A DNA stretch of 64,000 nucleotides. It comes from Microcosmobacter sp040493455 (GTDB lineage: Bacteria; Bacteroidota; Bacteroidia; Flavobacteriales; Flavobacteriaceae). The stretch lies in assembly GCF_040493455.1 (NCBI RefSeq), contig NZ_JANFDA010000006.1, forward strand, positions 124,001 through 188,000. Reading direction: 5' to 3'. Both the position numbers and the translations under genes were made by a program. How positions within the stretch are numbered: the first letter of the stretch is position 1; the number at the start of each line of letters is the position of its first letter. Shown here piece after piece: positions 26,047 to 36,149 of the stretch. Under the pieces are notes generated by a model that did no database searches, was not told the DNA's origin, and worked only from the letters and a program-made list of their open reading frames with translations.

Positions 26047-29000
26047 TCAATACATTTTTGGCAAATGAAAAACCACCCTTGTGCCCAGTGGCTTTTCTGC
26101 TTTCATTAAGTTCTCTATCTTGAACGTGATCTTGTCTTTATTGACAGAGTTGTACAAATGGATTCGCTCTCCCAGTATGTTCATCGCAAAGGACTTATGG
26201 TTCAGGCGGTTTTGGTTTTTTTCCCTTGAGGCTGCTCTCCCTATACCATTGTCAACAATCTCACTTACCAGAAAATCCTGTTCTTCTTTGAAGGCTATGC
26301 TCAGCACCCTGTCCTCCTCCTTGTGCTTTAAACCATGGTGGATGGAGTTCTCTACGATCGGCTGCAACAGCATGCAAGGGATCTTCATCATGTCCAAATC
26401 CATCCCCGGTTCTATATCAAAGTTATATGACAGGTTATTCCCAAGGCGCAACTTCTCCAACTCTATATAGGATTCCAGGTATTGGACTTCATTCTCTAGA
26501 GATATACGATCAGAACTGTTTATCTCCAGGGTTAGCCTCAACAGCTTCGAAAACAGCACAAGGTATTTGTTTGCCTTTAATTCGTCCCCCTTTATGATAA
26601 GCCCCTGTATGGCTCCCAGAGCATTGGAGATAAAATGCGGGTTCATCTGGGCTTGGGTCGCCTTTGATTCCAGGTCCAGCAATCGTTTCCTGTAAAAGAT
26701 CTCCTTTTTGAGGTTTAAGTACTTCCTGTAGAAAAAATAGGCCACAACAAATATGAACACAGCCCCCGAAAGAATGATGAACCAAAGCCTCTTGTAAAAA
26801 ATCTGCTCTACAACCACATCATATCTCAACTGGTTCGTTAGGTCTCCTCTTGATGTGATACCCCTGATCTCGATGGTATACCTATCGGGCTTTAAACCAA
26901 AAAGATTCAGCTCATTGGCCTTGCCAAGATCGACCCAGGCTTCATCAATCTCCCTGATACGGTATTGGTATGTAGACTCTTGGTGAGAAACAATATCGTT
27001 AATCGAAAACAAGAAGGAGATGTAATTATGGTTGTAGGGAAGCGATATGTGCTGTTTGTTGCCAAAGTAGGAATACCCCAAACTGTCCTTGCCTTGCTCA
27101 TGCTTTTTTATCCCAACTAGCCATAGCTTTTTCTCTTCCTTGTACGTATCTATACTATCTGGATGGAACCTCACGACCCCATTGATCCCACCGGCAAAGA
27201 CCTCGCCTCCACTATTGGTAAAAAAAGAACGGTAGTTGAACTCATTGTCGGGCAATCCATCCTTGACCGTAAAGTTCTCTATCGCCCTTGTCTTACTGTC
27301 AAATCTCACCAGGCCGTTGAAGGTAGCAAACCAAAGGGCATCCCCAGAATCGGCAATCCCAGTGACCCTCTCGTTCTTTAGCCCATCCTTTTTGGTAATG
27401 GAGACGCTTTCTTCAGGGTCTGTGCCTATCTTCTGTATACCGCCTTCGGTCCCCAGCCATATGCCCCCCATTTCATCCTCATGGATCACGCGCACATTAT
27501 TGGTGCCATTTCCCGAAAAACTGTAATGGGACACCTCATTGGTAACCAGGTCTTTTTTATAGACCCCTCCATTCTCGCCCATTCCCATCCACAAAAACCG
27601 CTTGCTGCTGTCCAGAAGGAGCGAGTAAACCCTTTTGTTCGACAAGTTGACGCTATCGCTCAGCTGATTGAAGGGGGCATAGCTATGGGTCTCTGTGTTG
27701 AACTTCAAAAGCCCATCATCACTTGCTATCAGCAGCTCTCCAGGGGCCAGTTCCATAAGCTGGTAGGTAGTATTCAACCTATCAAGGGAATCGAAAGAAA
27801 AACGCTTTCGTGTATTTAAATCATACCTGTAAACAGCTCCTTTTTCACTTAAGGCCCAAAGGGTGCTGTCATCCTGCAATATAAAGTCATAAAGGTCTAT
27901 AGGCGCCTTTATTCTAAGTTTTTCAAAGCCGTTGCTGCCCTTCTTTTTTACAAAAAAACTACTATATGCATACACATAAATATTCCCTTTGGAGTCTTCC
28001 TGGAAGCTTCTCGTGCTAAAGCCCGGTAGGTGCTTTTCAAATTTCTCCTCTATAAACTTTATGCTCTTTATTCCTTCATCTGTATCAACTATCAGGGTTC
28101 CATTGTTTAATAACGAAAAGTCTTGATATTTTGAATAGTAAGTGAAGCTTATAGTACTGTTAAGTTCTACTTTTTTAGACAGGGAAGTATGATACTCCTG
28201 CCCAGTTTTTTCAATCTTGTAAAAGAGTAAACTACGCTCTGAGATTAAAAAAAAGTCAATCCCTTGAGAAAAAGAAGGGGCTAAATCTCTGGGGATAATG
28301 TTTAGACTCGGTTTGTTAAAATAAATGACCTGTCTATCGATTGAAGGAATATATCCATATGGAATCTTTTCCCCTTCATGAAAGAAATGCCCCGAGGTTC
28401 CCTCTGGGAACAATGCTCCATTATCCGTTAAATAATAATAATATTGGTCACTTTCTAAAATGGTCTCCAAGTGCGGTCTTTCGTCGTCTATAGAAACTTT
28501 ATAGATCCCCCTTACTACTTCATCACTAGATATCCCTCTAAGAATCAAAGCATTGTCCTCTAGGACATCACTGACATAAAACATTAAACCCTCTTCATTT
28601 AAAGAATAGACACTTATTTTCTTATCAGCGGACAGACGGTACATATCACTATTAATATTGATAAACCAGAGGTTCCCATCATGGTCATTCTTTATTGAAC
28701 TAAAATCATTCAACCCTCCTGTGCGCTCATTAATATATGCAATCCAACCTGATTCGCCCGTGAGCGTATTGACAAAAAATATCCCAGAATTTGTTCCTGC
28801 GTATATGGTCCCTTCCCGCTCTGAAAAACAGTATACTATTATGGAGTTCTCCCTACTCTTCAAGGGATGATTAAAAGGGATTAATGCACCTGTGCCACCT
28901 TGGTCCTTTATGATTCCTCCATAGGTAGAGTACCACAATACCCCTTTTTTGCTCAGATACAAGGTCTTGTTAGTAGTAATGCTATAGCCATTATGGTTTG

Positions 29001-29097
29001 TGGGCAAGGACGTGATCTTTAGTTCTTGGCCCGCTAATTCCCATGAGAGGAACAAGCTCAAAAAAAGCAGATGGCATATGAAAACTCTTCCTCTCAT
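26047..29097 (-). CDS. Two-component regulator propeller / LytS-type histidine kinase
   Basis: The 1,016-aa sensor has a signal peptide (1-23), periplasmic beta-propeller repeats of the Reg_prop type (about 30-670), a Y_Y_Y domain (about 690-755), one transmembrane helix (about 770-790), a His_kinase (PF06580-like) domain with phospho-acceptor His in 'AQMNPHFISNALG' and a HATPase ('LLQPIVENSIHHGLKHK'). No response regulator is adjacent, so the partner (usually LytTR) must be elsewhere or lost. The 3' two-thirds is clearly more GC-rich than neighbouring genes (for example 32 G/C of 60 in 27301-27360), suggesting transfer or a mosaic gene. The ligand is unknown. Confidence 0.88.
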   Translation of the reverse strand: MRGRVFICHLLFLSLFLSWELAGQELKITSLPTNHNGYSITTNKTLYLSKKGVLWYSTYGGIIKDQGGTGALIPFNHPLKSRENSIIVYCFSEREGTIYAGTNSGIFFVNTLTGESGWIAYINERTGGLNDFSSIKNDHDGNLWFININSDMYRLSADKKISVYSLNEEGLMFYVSDVLEDNALILRGISSDEVVRGIYKVSIDDERPHLETILESDQYYYYLTDNGALFPEGTSGHFFHEGEKIPYGYIPSIDRQVIYFNKPSLNIIPRDLAPSFSQGIDFFLISERSLLFYKIEKTGQEYHTSLSKKVELNSTISFTYYSKYQDFSLLNNGTLIVDTDEGIKSIKFIEEKFEKHLPGFSTRSFQEDSKGNIYVYAYSSFFVKKKGSNGFEKLRIKAPIDLYDFILQDDSTLWALSEKGAVYRYDLNTRKRFSFDSLDRLNTTYQLMELAPGELLIASDDGLLKFNTETHSYAPFNQLSDSVNLSNKRVYSLLLDSSKRFLWMGMGENGGVYKKDLVTNEVSHYSFSGNGTNNVRVIHEDEMGGIWLGTEGGIQKIGTDPEESVSITKKDGLKNERVTGIADSGDALWFATFNGLVRFDSKTRAIENFTVKDGLPDNEFNYRSFFTNSGGEVFAGGINGVVRFHPDSIDTYKEEKKLWLVGIKKHEQGKDSLGYSYFGNKQHISLPYNHNYISFLFSINDIVSHQESTYQYRIREIDEAWVDLGKANELNLFGLKPDRYTIEIRGITSRGDLTNQLRYDVVVEQIFYKRLWFIILSGAVFIFVVAYFFYRKYLNLKKEIFYRKRLLDLESKATQAQMNPHFISNALGAIQGLIIKGDELKANKYLVLFSKLLRLTLEINSSDRISLENEVQYLESYIELEKLRLGNNLSYNFDIEPGMDLDMMKIPCMLLQPIVENSIHHGLKHKEEDRVLSIAFKEEQDFLVSEIVDNGIGRAASREKNQNRLNHKSFAMNILGERIHLYNSVNKDKITFKIENLMKAEKPLGTRVVFHLPKMY

Positions 29098-29153
29098 TGA
29101 TTACTTTTCAACCTTTTGAATATTTCAATATAAACTTTTTTGATAAATAGATT

Positions 29154-29999
29154 TTAAACTTGGGCATCTATTATATTAAACCAAGAATCTATCTTCGGCC
29201 AAAGTAATGCATATCTGGGTTTGAAAAAATTAAAATGCCCAATGGAATCTAGTCCTATTTCTTTTGGATTAATATGCTCATGGTACTTATAAGGAGATCC
29301 ATAAGACTCATATAAATGCTTAACGGATTTTTGTGGCGCCAACATCTGGTCATCAGAAAAACTTAAAAACTTCACTGGTAGATTCAAGTCCTTGTATTTT
29401 CTACTTGCGTCTTTTTCAGCTCCTAATATCCCAGATTTGTTTTTACCTAGTTTTGCCCAGTCTCTAGCTATTGATTTATGAAGGTTATACTTTCCACCAT
29501 AAACAAAGGATGGTAAATAGCCAAATAAGCTAGTAAACAGTGGAATAAGAAAATACCAGAACATTACTACTTTTAGCTTAAAAACACCTGTCCAGTTTTT
29601 GTTTGACACATTTTGTGAAGCTATCAAGTAAGCCGCTTTTATTTCACAACTTTTTTCAGCCAAAGGAAATAGTTGTCCCGCAATGCTGTGTCCTAAAAAA
29701 TATAGATCATCTTCGGGGAACTTTCTTTTGGCAAAATCTATGACTGAGTTCATATCTTTTCGCCCCCAATCACTTATTTTTTGTTTACAATGCTTTGGCG
29801 CTTGTTTGTGATTTACCATAGCGTAATAATCAAAACATATAACACTATAAGACAGGTCGAAATAATAATTGGCTATGTCTCTGTAAAAATTTCTTGAAAC
29901 ACCTATCGCTGATCCTATTATTAGCACTTTGGTGCTTTTTGGATTCCACAATACTGTGCAATTAATTTCTCTACTTTTATTTACTATTTTTATATCCAT
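29154..29999 (-). CDS. Alpha/beta hydrolase
   Basis: A 281-aa hydrolase of the serine aminopeptidase/lysophospholipase-like group. The nucleophile elbow 'LGHSIAGQL' is near residue 102; a late Asp ('FSDDQMLAP') and His ('DSIGHFNFF') fit the catalytic triad. No signal peptide, though a hydrophobic cap segment is present around 150-165. It is divergent from the hydrolase-AraC fusion with a 134-bp spacer, so the two may share regulation. Substrate unknown. Confidence 0.8.
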   Translation of the reverse strand: MDIKIVNKSREINCTVLWNPKSTKVLIIGSAIGVSRNFYRDIANYYFDLSYSVICFDYYAMVNHKQAPKHCKQKISDWGRKDMNSVIDFAKRKFPEDDLYFLGHSIAGQLFPLAEKSCEIKAAYLIASQNVSNKNWTGVFKLKVVMFWYFLIPLFTSLFGYLPSFVYGGKYNLHKSIARDWAKLGKNKSGILGAEKDASRKYKDLNLPVKFLSFSDDQMLAPQKSVKHLYESYGSPYKYHEHINPKEIGLDSIGHFNFFKPRYALLWPKIDSWFNIIDAQV

Positions 30000-30133
30000 A
30001 TCGATAATATTTTTTCTATTCCCCTAATTTTCAAGTCAAAAGTACTAGTGACATCACTTGATTTGAATTTGCAATTAGTATTATTATCTATGCGAAAGGG
30101 ATTATTAAAATGTAATCGTCTTATTTAACATTA

Positions 30134-31336
30134 ATGACAACTCCGATAACAAAATATGCTAGCTCAGGAAGTATAAAATTGGCCTATCAGCAAATAGGGG
30201 ATGTTGGAGACTATTTAATATTAATCCCTGGTTGGGTAACGAATATCGAAGAATCGTGGAACATTCCTCAATTATCGGCTTGGTTGACCTACTTGGCTTC
30301 ATTTACAAGATTGGTCATTTTTGACAAAAGAGGAACTGGTTTATCGGATAATGTAAGTCAACAAAATCTTCCAAACATTGAGCAGAGAGCGGAAGACCTC
30401 AAAATTATTATGAAATCCATAGGGATTGAAAAAGCTAATTTCATGGGATTGTCGGAAGGAGGGCCGCTCTCAATATATCTAGCTGCCAGTTTTCCTGAAA
30501 TGGTTAATAGGTTAATTCTCGTTGGAAGTTTTCCGAAATGGATAAAAACTAGTGATTATCCTTACGGAAAGACAAGAGCCCAACACGATAAAATCAAAGC
30601 TTACATCTTTAAACACTGGGGAGAACCCATTGGCTTAAACTTGATGGCTCCTAGCATTAAAGACAATACAATTGCGCAAGAACAATGGGCTAGATTCTTA
30701 AGAAGAAGTGCTAGTCCAAGCAATGCCAAAGTATTATATGAGATGAATATTGAAATTGATGTACGCAATTACTTGAAGGATGTTGTCGCTCCAACATTGA
30801 TTATGCATAGATTGGAGGATGCCCTAATAGAGTTTGGTCATAGCAAGTATTTACATGAACACATTGCCGACTCTCAATTAATTACTTCAAATGGTAAGGA
30901 TCATTTACCTTGGTTTAGCGTAAAAAGAAAAGAGGTGATTACTATACAAACGTTTTTGAAAGATGGTAAAGCTATTGATAATCCGAAGCTAGATTTCCTG
31001 ACTATTGAAGACATTTTTATATTGTATGACATAAAGGATTACGTTCAAAATCACTTTCATGAGGACTTAAAAATAAAAGACTTAGCAAGACTTTTTGGAC
31101 TTAATGAATACAAAGTAAAAAGAGGTTTTAAACTGTTATTTGACACGCCTGTAATTAGTTATTTAACGGACATAAGGCTTGATAAGGCTAGTAAACTTTT
31201 AATGGGTCCAAAGGAAACCATCGAATCCATTGCTGAACAAGTTGGGTACGAACATGCCAATAATTTCTCAGTCGCTTTCAAAAGGAAATTTGGCTTATCA
31301 CCAAGCAAGTATCGATCTGATATAACGAATATATAA
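30134..31336 (+). CDS. Alpha/beta hydrolase fused to AraC-type DNA-binding domain
   Basis: The 400-aa protein has a complete N-terminal alpha/beta hydrolase (about 1-275; 'DKRGTGLS', nucleophile elbow 'GLSEGGPL', His in 'NGKDHLPWF') and a C-terminal AraC/XylS double HTH (about 295-398; 'IKDLARLFGLNEYKVKRGFK', 'IAEQVGYEHANNFSVAFKRKFGLSP'). The hydrolase may act as ligand sensor or convert an inducer. It is divergent from another alpha/beta hydrolase, the obvious candidate target. The frame is continuous, so this is a real fusion in this sequence. Confidence 0.85.
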   Translation: MTTPITKYASSGSIKLAYQQIGDVGDYLILIPGWVTNIEESWNIPQLSAWLTYLASFTRLVIFDKRGTGLSDNVSQQNLPNIEQRAEDLKIIMKSIGIEKANFMGLSEGGPLSIYLAASFPEMVNRLILVGSFPKWIKTSDYPYGKTRAQHDKIKAYIFKHWGEPIGLNLMAPSIKDNTIAQEQWARFLRRSASPSNAKVLYEMNIEIDVRNYLKDVVAPTLIMHRLEDALIEFGHSKYLHEHIADSQLITSNGKDHLPWFSVKRKEVITIQTFLKDGKAIDNPKLDFLTIEDIFILYDIKDYVQNHFHEDLKIKDLARLFGLNEYKVKRGFKLLFDTPVISYLTDIRLDKASKLLMGPKETIESIAEQVGYEHANNFSVAFKRKFGLSPSKYRSDITNI

Positions 31337-31351
31337 TCTCGATATCAACAC

Positions 31352-31384
31352 AAAAAAAGCTTCTCAAATTTGAGAAGCTTTTTC
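31352..31384. terminator. Bidirectional terminator between AraC fusion and amylase genes
   Basis: A perfect AAGCTTCTCAAATTTGAGAAGCTT palindrome flanked by A7 and T5 lies between two convergent genes and serves both strands. Confidence 0.9.
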
Positions 31385-31407
31385 ATTCAATATGAAAAAC
31401 TGCCTAA

Positions 31408-34266
31408 CTACAGCTTTATTAGTTTAGAGGACATTGTTGCTCCATTATCGTTCGTGGCTTTCACTAGATATACACCTTGATTAAGATCGCTTATATCAAA
31501 AGTGGATTGTCTATCAAAATCACCTTCAAATGTTTTTATTGCCTTACCAGTAAGGTCAAATATTTGTAAACTATTTACAGAAGCACTTAAGGTAAACGAT
31601 GATCTCGTTGGGTTTGGATATAATCCCAAACTCGAGATTTCAAACTCGTTTGTACTTAATGTCTCTGGTGGTTGGTTTCCATAAACTCTATACTCTCCAG
31701 GTTGAAGATTAATAGGTGCCGTTGTACTTGTAACATTAAGAGAGGTTGTTCCGTTTTCATCCATTAAATCGTACCATGTTCCTGTATAAGGGAAATCTGG
31801 AGTGACATTTTGAGCAACTACATCAAAGTTTGCTAGAATCACAACATTCCTTAATTGAGTAGTAGGAATACTATTGTCGAATACATAGATTCTTGTTATT
31901 AAGCTCCCTGAATTTATAGCATAATCGCCTTCAAACACTGGCTCGTTAATTTTTAACGAATGCATTCTAGACCAATCGTCATAAATTTTACTACGATCTG
32001 CGTCACCCAACCAGTTTTCTGCCCATTGAGGCTGCGGTTTAGTGTCTAGCTTACAATCTGGATTATTTACAGTTCCATTTGGACAAGTGAATATTGAATT
32101 ATCCATACCCAATGCTCCAAAATGCCATATCATCTTAGGTCCTGGAATAAGTACAGAGACCGCACCTAATGCTGGCATTCTCGAGAGTGCAACATCCAAT
32201 TCTCTGACATTATGCGATGGTGTGGAGTTATTACCAAAAACAACGCTTTCATACATCACACGCTCTTCGTCATGACTTTCTGGGTAGCCTATTAATCGAG
32301 GACCATTAAATCCTCTACTAACATGTCCCATTCTATTGATGTTATTGCTAAATCCTTGGTGTAGGTCGGTATATTCTGAGGTCATTTTACCCCACATCAT
32401 CACACCTTTTCCTTCGCCAAGTCTATAATTAGCCCACTGTTGCTCTTCATTATCATTCCCAAGATGCTCAAAGATCGCATAGTGATCTGGGTCAACAGCC
32501 CAAGTATGATCAACATATTCTCTAAGTACGTCTACTCTGTCTTGCTGGTATACGTTTGTACATCCAAAGTCTCCATCAAAAGTTCCGTTACCACAGTTTT
32601 GCGTAAATCCTTTGGTTAAATCCCAACGGAATCCATCAATCTTATATTCTTCAATCCAAAACTGAACTACATTCTTCACGTACTCTCTTGTAAATGCATT
32701 ACTGTGATCAAAATCACTTCCTACATTAAAAGAATGCGTAGGGAATACATTAAAGTAAGGATTGTCAGTTGCTGGTCCTCCCCATCCGTCTCCGTCTGGG
32801 TCATCCATCCACATTCTTACTAATGGATTTCTTCCAAATGCATGGTTGAACGCAATATCCAAGATTACAGCAATGCCATTTTGGTGGCATACGTCTACAA
32901 ATTCTTTAAACTTATCTGGTGTACCATAAAACTTGTCTAGCGCCATGTGGAATGACGTGTTATAGCCCCAACTTTCATTGCCTTCAAACTCCATTACTGG
33001 CATAAGCTCAATAGCATTGACATTTAGGTCTTTAAAGTAATCGATACGATCTATTAAATCTTGATAATTTCTATCGGCATCGAAGTCTCTGACTAAAACT
33101 TCATAAACAATTAAATCTTCTTCTTTTGGTTTTGAAAAATTGTCAACTACCCAGTTGTATGGTGTTTGACCAGTCTGCAAAACAGTTACCTCACGCTGCT
33201 GTCCTGTTGGGTAAGCAGGAAGGTTTGGAAACGTAGATGCTGGAATGAAAGGATCATCAAATGGTGAAAGTACTAAAGATGAATATGGATCTGCCGTTTT
33301 TACTAATGATGGTGATCCTGAAATAGGATTAGTATCAAACACCCAATACTGATAGGTTTCTACTTGTCCCGGAGTTAATCCTGAAAGTTCTAACCAAAAC
33401 TTTCCAGTACCTGGATCCCTCTTCATAATATCTGAATCAGTTGGAGAATACCCATTCCAACTACCGGCTACTTGGATAAATTCTTTTCCTGGTGCTGTAA
33501 GCACTAAGGTTGCCATAGTTGGGTCAGCATCATAGTTGATTCCGTCGGTTAAGCCTCCTGGTAAAGCTTCTTCAACAACAGTTGGTATCACCAACACATC
33601 TAATCTGGCTTCTGCAGTATCTGTTGAGCTTGGAGGTGTTCCTACAAATCGTATTTGTCCACTTTCAGTGATATTCGTTACTGATCCATTACAATTAGGA
33701 AATCCACAGCTTCCTGTGTCTACAAGAACATCATTATAATACACTTCAAAAGAACCCATTACTGTAGTTGATCCTCCAGAAATTATCGTTGCAGTTACAT
33801 TTACTGTTCCTCCTGAAGCTACTAATATTAAATCTTCTGTTGGAGAACTAACTTCAACTCTAACTCTACCTACATCAGCAAAATAATCTATACTTTGATT
33901 AGACCCATCTTGTGATTTGATAAGGTATCCTATTCTAGAAATGCCTGTATTTTCGTAAAACGTGGTTGGTGTTAACGTATAGCTATACGTACCATCCATG
34001 TTGTCTGTAAACTTCGCTGTTTCAGGAGAATCAAAAAAGTCTGTTCCTGTTGCAGTAGGGTTATTTATTTGCACATCGTTAGAATCGAAATGCCATGCCC
34101 AAAGGTAAATGTCTGATACACCCCATTGTGCAACTGGGTCAAAATCAGAAACTGTTATTGTAATTTCTTCATCTTCATCAAAGGATGAAGGCGTAATTGT
34201 TAATGTTTGTGCAGGGCCGTACACAAAGCAAAACATTAATAATAAAAAAGGTACTTTTTTAATCAT
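31408..34266 (-). CDS. Secreted GH13 alpha-amylase with T9SS sorting domain
   Basis: The 952-aa enzyme has a signal peptide (1-20), Ig-like/E-set domains (about 20-230), a CBM48-like domain ('VAGSWNGY', about 255-340), a GH13 catalytic barrel (about 375-770) and a type IX sorting domain at the C-terminus ('LGLYPNPTRSSFTL...LIKL'). The triad is complete: Asp in 'GFRWDLTKG', Glu in 'AIFEHLGND', Asp in 'ESHDEERV'. It should be exported through T9SS to the cell surface or medium and cleave starch or glycogen there. It is last in the minus-strand arm of the locus, behind a hairpin terminator after the SusF-like gene that may reduce its expression. Confidence 0.93.
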   Translation of the reverse strand: MIKKVPFLLLMFCFVYGPAQTLTITPSSFDEDEEITITVSDFDPVAQWGVSDIYLWAWHFDSNDVQINNPTATGTDFFDSPETAKFTDNMDGTYSYTLTPTTFYENTGISRIGYLIKSQDGSNQSIDYFADVGRVRVEVSSPTEDLILVASGGTVNVTATIISGGSTTVMGSFEVYYNDVLVDTGSCGFPNCNGSVTNITESGQIRFVGTPPSSTDTAEARLDVLVIPTVVEEALPGGLTDGINYDADPTMATLVLTAPGKEFIQVAGSWNGYSPTDSDIMKRDPGTGKFWLELSGLTPGQVETYQYWVFDTNPISGSPSLVKTADPYSSLVLSPFDDPFIPASTFPNLPAYPTGQQREVTVLQTGQTPYNWVVDNFSKPKEEDLIVYEVLVRDFDADRNYQDLIDRIDYFKDLNVNAIELMPVMEFEGNESWGYNTSFHMALDKFYGTPDKFKEFVDVCHQNGIAVILDIAFNHAFGRNPLVRMWMDDPDGDGWGGPATDNPYFNVFPTHSFNVGSDFDHSNAFTREYVKNVVQFWIEEYKIDGFRWDLTKGFTQNCGNGTFDGDFGCTNVYQQDRVDVLREYVDHTWAVDPDHYAIFEHLGNDNEEQQWANYRLGEGKGVMMWGKMTSEYTDLHQGFSNNINRMGHVSRGFNGPRLIGYPESHDEERVMYESVVFGNNSTPSHNVRELDVALSRMPALGAVSVLIPGPKMIWHFGALGMDNSIFTCPNGTVNNPDCKLDTKPQPQWAENWLGDADRSKIYDDWSRMHSLKINEPVFEGDYAINSGSLITRIYVFDNSIPTTQLRNVVILANFDVVAQNVTPDFPYTGTWYDLMDENGTTSLNVTSTTAPINLQPGEYRVYGNQPPETLSTNEFEISSLGLYPNPTRSSFTLSASVNSLQIFDLTGKAIKTFEGDFDRQSTFDISDLNQGVYLVKATNDNGATMSSKLIKL

Positions 34267-34279
34267 AGCAGTTTAGAGT

Positions 34280-34312
34280 TAAAAAAAGGCTATGTTTTCA
34301 CATAGCCTTGTA
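34280..34312 (-). terminator. Terminator/attenuator between susF-like and amylase genes
   Basis: On the minus strand, arms AAGGCTATGT and ACATAGCCTT with a 4-nt loop are followed by seven T. It stands between two same-strand genes, so it either ends the susCDEF transcript or lets a fraction read into the amylase. Confidence 0.8.
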
Positions 34313-34327
34313 TTTATTCAAATTTTA

Positions 34328-36139
34328 TCAATTTAAAGAAATTGTAAAGTTACCTGTGTCTAGAGTCAAGGTATAAGTTCCTGGCGTTCCATTGAAGAAG
34401 AAATTGTTATCTCCATCCATAGCATCATTAAAGTTACCATCAATAGTATAACCTTCTCCTTGATAATGAGGATAATTTAATCCTGAAGCCCAATCACTAT
34501 TCACTGTAAAGAATCTGAAAGCATCATTAGTAAACTCTACATCTCCTGAATATACTCCTGGTCCTACACATGGTAGCGCCACTGGAGTATCCCAAGACCA
34601 TCCTGCATCTACAACTCCTGCTCCTACTAACCATAATTGGTCATATTCGCATTCAGATTGCTCTGGACCAACAGTAATCAGTTTGTTGACATCATCTACA
34701 GTTAGGTAATATGTCCCTGGTGTACCATTGAAGAAGAAGTTATTATCTCCATCCATGGCATCATTAAAGTTAGCGTCAATAGTGTAACCATTTCCTGCAT
34801 AGGTAGGATAGTTAGTACCACTTCCCCAATCACTATTTACAGTAAAGAATCTAAAGGCATCGTTAGTAAACTCTACATTACCAGCATAAGTACCTGTACC
34901 AACGCAAGGTAATGCTACTGGCGTATCCCAAGACCATCCTGCATCTACAATACCTGCTCCTACTAACCATAATTGATCAAAATTACAGTTTGGCCCTACT
35001 ACTGGAGGCCCTAAAGTAATGGTCTTTGCTTGTGTGTCTAATTCAATAAAATATTCTCCTGGTGTACCATTGAAGAAGAAGTTACTGTCTCCATCCATGG
35101 CATTGTTGAAGTTACTATCTATTGTATAGTTTAGAGCTTCATAATAAGGATAGTTCAATCCAGATCCCCAATCGTTATTCACAGTAAAGAATCTGAAAGC
35201 ATCATTCGTTAAGTTGATATTACCAGAGTACTTGTTTCCTTGTAATGGTAATTCAATTGGTGTATCCCATGACCATCCTGCATCTACTGCTCCTGCTCCA
35301 ACAACATATAATATCGGCGCTAACTCAATGCTATAAGGTGTTACTGTAATTGTAGTCGCTTCAGAATAACGCTCCATGTTGCCACCTTCCATTTCAATAG
35401 TTGCCTTAATTCTGATATCCATAGCGCTTGCTTCTTCAGCTACTAAACCAGAATTTAATGCATCTTCATTGAACGCTTCGTGTGTTCTAGATAAGGTCGT
35501 TGCACTGTTTTCAGTTGCTACAGTTACTGGACTAGCAAAGTTAGTTCCACCTTCAGCAAACTGAACTTCGTAATTAACAACAGCTGAACTGTTTTCTCCA
35601 AAGTCAGGATCGTCCCAATCAATGGTTATGGCAACATCATTTGGTGTAGTTTCAACAAGTACAATTGAAAATGTACTATCTGGACTCGTAATCATCGGAA
35701 CTGTTTGTGCATACGAAGACACACTAAAGTTTACAATGTTAGAGTCGACATCTCCTGTAGATACTCTCATAAACACAGGGAAAGGTTCAAATGCTTGCCC
35801 TCCTGCATCTAGGACTGTGTCGTTAAACTCTGCAACAGACATTGAGAATGTATTCGTAGTTGAAGATCCTATAACTGAAGGATTTTCGAACAACGGATCC
35901 ACATCCAACTCTACCATATATCCTCCAGAACCGTCAGTAAGACCATCATTCCATACAATAGTGAATGCGGTACTTTCTGGTAAGTTAAAATTCAGATTAA
36001 TGTTAGAAATCGATGGTTGTATAATCTCTAATGCTGGGTCTGGTTGAGTGATATCAATACTCTCCTGAGTCTCACATCCAGCAAGAATAAAGAACAATCC
36101 TAATAAAGGGTATCCTAATTTTTTAATTATATTTTTCAT
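34328..36139 (-). CDS. susF: SusF-like surface starch-binding lipoprotein with three tandem CBMs
   Basis: The 603-aa lipoprotein (lipobox 'ILAGC' near residue 22) starts with SusE/F-type Fn3-like domains (about 30-280). Three consecutive modules of about 112 residues follow (274-386, 387-498, 499-603). Each begins near 'GAGxVDAGWSWDTP' and carries 'NDAFRFFTVN', 'NYPxY' and 'DGDxNFFFNGTPG'. The aromatic-rich modules are probable alpha-glucan-binding domains on the outer membrane. The module sequences are very similar, so they are recent duplications. It follows susE in the operon by 10 bp. The name is by position and architecture. Confidence 0.8.
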   Translation of the reverse strand: MKNIIKKLGYPLLGLFFILAGCETQESIDITQPDPALEIIQPSISNINLNFNLPESTAFTIVWNDGLTDGSGGYMVELDVDPLFENPSVIGSSTTNTFSMSVAEFNDTVLDAGGQAFEPFPVFMRVSTGDVDSNIVNFSVSSYAQTVPMITSPDSTFSIVLVETTPNDVAITIDWDDPDFGENSSAVVNYEVQFAEGGTNFASPVTVATENSATTLSRTHEAFNEDALNSGLVAEEASAMDIRIKATIEMEGGNMERYSEATTITVTPYSIELAPILYVVGAGAVDAGWSWDTPIELPLQGNKYSGNINLTNDAFRFFTVNNDWGSGLNYPYYEALNYTIDSNFNNAMDGDSNFFFNGTPGEYFIELDTQAKTITLGPPVVGPNCNFDQLWLVGAGIVDAGWSWDTPVALPCVGTGTYAGNVEFTNDAFRFFTVNSDWGSGTNYPTYAGNGYTIDANFNDAMDGDNNFFFNGTPGTYYLTVDDVNKLITVGPEQSECEYDQLWLVGAGVVDAGWSWDTPVALPCVGPGVYSGDVEFTNDAFRFFTVNSDWASGLNYPHYQGEGYTIDGNFNDAMDGDNNFFFNGTPGTYTLTLDTGNFTISLN

Positions 36140-36149
36140 ATCGCTTTTT

